From Phycisphaerales bacterium UBA1926 (lineage in GTDB: Bacteria; Planctomycetota; Phycisphaerae; Phycisphaerales; UBA1924), in the NCBI GenBank assembly GCA_002337215.1, contig DDFO01000016.1, positions 14,553-30,770 on the forward strand: a stretch of 16,218 nucleotides of DNA, in the 5' to 3' direction. Below the pieces are notes generated by a model. The model did no database searches and was not told the DNA's origin. It saw only the letters and a program-made list of their open reading frames with translations. Of the stretch, positions 14,767 through 16,218 are shown one piece after another (within the stretch, counting starts at the first letter, position 1; every line of letters starts with the position of its first letter). The position numbers and the translations under genes are program-made.

Positions 14767-14808
14767 GGTTCGCCTTTCATGGTTCCGCCCGGCGCGGCTC
14801 CGTGCATG

Positions 14809-14826
14809 TGAATTTTCATTCTCAAT
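14809..14826 (-). promoter_or_regulatory. Fur/Zur-like operator upstream of the 289-aa gene
   Basis: The plus strand reads TGAATTTTCATTCTCAAT and matches the site at 15860-15877 at 13 of 18 bases (consensus TGAWWWTYCATTYTCAAT). It is an AT-rich island in GC-rich DNA, 42 nt upstream of the ATG at 14766. Fur-superfamily boxes are similar AT-rich dyads such as TGATAATNATTATCA; here the spacer is two bases. Which regulator binds is inference. Confidence 0.5.
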
Positions 14827-14830
14827 AAGA

Positions 14831-14868
14831 AACTCAAAGAAGTCCCCGTGCGCTCTGAGCGCCCGGGG
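14831..14868 (-). terminator. Likely terminator of the pseudopilin gene
   Basis: A 10-bp stem with one mismatch (CCCCGTGCGC/GCGCCCGGGG, loop TCTGA) starts 10 nt after the stop at 14878. It is followed on the minus strand by ACTTCTTTGAGTTTC, which is U-rich but interrupted. It is probably a moderate intrinsic terminator, placed just ahead of the next operator. Confidence 0.5.
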
Positions 14869-14877
14869 GAAAGCGAT

Positions 14878-15810
<933 letters not shown>

Positions 15811-15858
15811 CCCGGCCTCCGCTGTTGATCGAACGAGATCGATCGATCGAACCCGCTA

Positions 15859-15887
15859 ATGATAATCCATTTTCAATTGATCGGCAA
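15859..15887 (-). promoter_or_regulatory. Sigma70-type promoter of the pseudopilin gene
   Basis: On the minus strand TTGCCG (15887-15882, 4/6 to TTGACA), a 17-bp spacer and TATCAT (15864-15859, 5/6 to TATAAT) form a well-spaced promoter about 49 nt before the ATG at 15810. It is the best promoter match I found in the window, in otherwise GC-rich DNA. Confidence 0.65.
15860..15877 (-). promoter_or_regulatory. Fur/Zur-like operator overlapping the pseudopilin promoter
   Basis: The plus strand reads TGATAATCCATTTTCAAT, with half-sites TGATAAT and ATTTTCA (reverse TGAAAAT, 6/7 identical) separated by two bases. It covers the -10 and spacer of the promoter, the usual place for a repressor. The half-site TGATAAT is that of Fur-superfamily boxes. 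A matching site precedes the next gene at 14809-14826. Confidence 0.6.
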
Positions 15888-15897
15888 CCCGGTCCAC

Positions 15898-15924
15898 AAA
15901 AAAAGCCGAGGACGGATCCTCGGC
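15898..15924 (-). terminator. Strong intrinsic terminator
   Basis: GCCGAGGA-CGGA-TCCTCGGC (15905-15924) is a perfect 8-bp stem with a 4-base loop, preceded on the plus strand by seven A, so the minus-strand RNA ends in the hairpin plus UUUUUUU. It ends the transcript of the dockerin gene at the right edge, about 150 nt after its stop. Confidence 0.85.
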
Positions 15925-15998
15925 ATGGAACGCGGCACGGCTGGGCGTAGGACCGGTGAGCCATTCTCCCGGCGAAGTCTCCCGGGGAGCCTGTCATT

Positions 15999-16046
15999 GA
16001 TTCGAGCTGGGATTCGGGCTGGGATTCAGGCTGGAGTTCGGCTAGG
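15999..16046. repeat. Short 12-bp tandem repeat, about 3.5-4 copies
   Basis: GATTCGAGCTGG, GATTCGGGCTGG and GATTCAGGCTGG follow each other exactly, then a decayed AGTTCGGCTAGG. It lies in the 3' untranslated stretch between the right-edge gene and its terminator. The 12-bp unit could be translated as PESQ repeats, but no gene there is convincing. Confidence 0.85.
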
Positions 16047-16077
16047 AAAAGGCTCTGCGATCGGGGCTGCGGAGGGG

Positions 16078-16218
16078 TTAGGGGCACCCCGCCTGGAACC
16101 CGCCGACGAAGATCGCGATATCGCCCAGGTCGTACACACCGTTGCCATCGAGGTCCGCGATCGGCATCGCGCCAGTGAACCCATCGACGAACGCCCCGAT
16201 GTCGGCGAGATCGAGCAC
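16078..16218 (-). CDS. C-terminal GC-type dockerin of a gene cut by the right edge
   Basis: The frame enters from the right edge and ends at TAA 16080-16078, giving 46 residues. It begins VLDLADIGAFVDGF, the end of a first dockerin repeat, then has a canonical second repeat, IADLDGNGVYDLGDIAIFVG, and ends FQAGCP. The second repeat keeps the D-x-D-x-N-G-x-x-D calcium ligands. The body of the protein is outside the window, so its function cannot be stated. It is most likely secreted like its neighbours. The terminator at 15898-15924 closes its transcript. Confidence 0.88.
   Translation of the reverse strand: MLDLADIGAFVDGFTGAMPIADLDGNGVYDLGDIAIFVGGFQAGCP

Noticed and set aside
15838..15850. 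ATCG tetranucleotide run in the pseudopilin leader
   Set aside because: Only about three copies and non-coding; too short to suggest phase variation.

Overview
The window comes from a GC-rich bacterium that is most likely a planctomycete of the Phycisphaerae type. The main evidence is a run of secreted proteins ending in a Cys-bracketed, two-repeat 'GC-type' dockerin tail (C-x-AD-...-GVLDLADI-...-GC-P/D/F), together with a PEP-CTERM-like tail and an '[10 protein letters not shown]' pseudopilin. No taxonomic marker such as 16S rRNA is present, so this is a judgement from protein style. Every gene I can support lies on the minus strand, so transcription runs from high to low coordinates. No rRNA, tRNA, CRISPR array, transposase or phage gene was seen, and no gene-free stretch exceeds 300 bases.

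Housekeeping block (1-3234): in transcription order rnpA (RNase P protein), yidD (membrane insertion factor, overlapping rnpA), a TetR-family regulator, a cysteine desulfurase of the NifS/IscS family and a membrane-anchored Ala/Gln-rich protein that runs off the left edge. The desulfurase carries an unusual in-frame segment that includes a perfect palindrome. The usual rpmH is not found upstream of rnpA; a dockerin gene is there instead.

Extracellular protein block (3269-12830): five secreted dockerin-tailed proteins. Two are large paralogous beta-repeat proteins (857 and 1199 aa). The larger has about six repeats of 164-172 residues, each carrying an Asp/Asn-rich loop. The third is a propeller-like protein with five calcium-loop-like blades, and two more are small proteins of unknown role. 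The gene at 12830 has its Shine-Dalgarno sequence buried in an almost perfect hairpin that ends at the start codon.

Metal-regulon-like block (13118-15924): a pseudopilin, a dockerin-tailed protein with an HHH motif, and a homologue of that protein carrying a PEP-CTERM-like tail instead. AT-rich dyads of the Fur/Zur kind (TGAWWWTYCATTYTCAAT) precede the first two genes, and a partial copy precedes the third. One dyad sits over the spacer and -10 of a good sigma70-type promoter. I read this as a probable Zur/Fur-controlled set of surface proteins, with one domain family sent to two different anchoring systems. This is the most interesting part of the window. A strong intrinsic terminator separates it from a further dockerin-tailed gene cut by the right edge.
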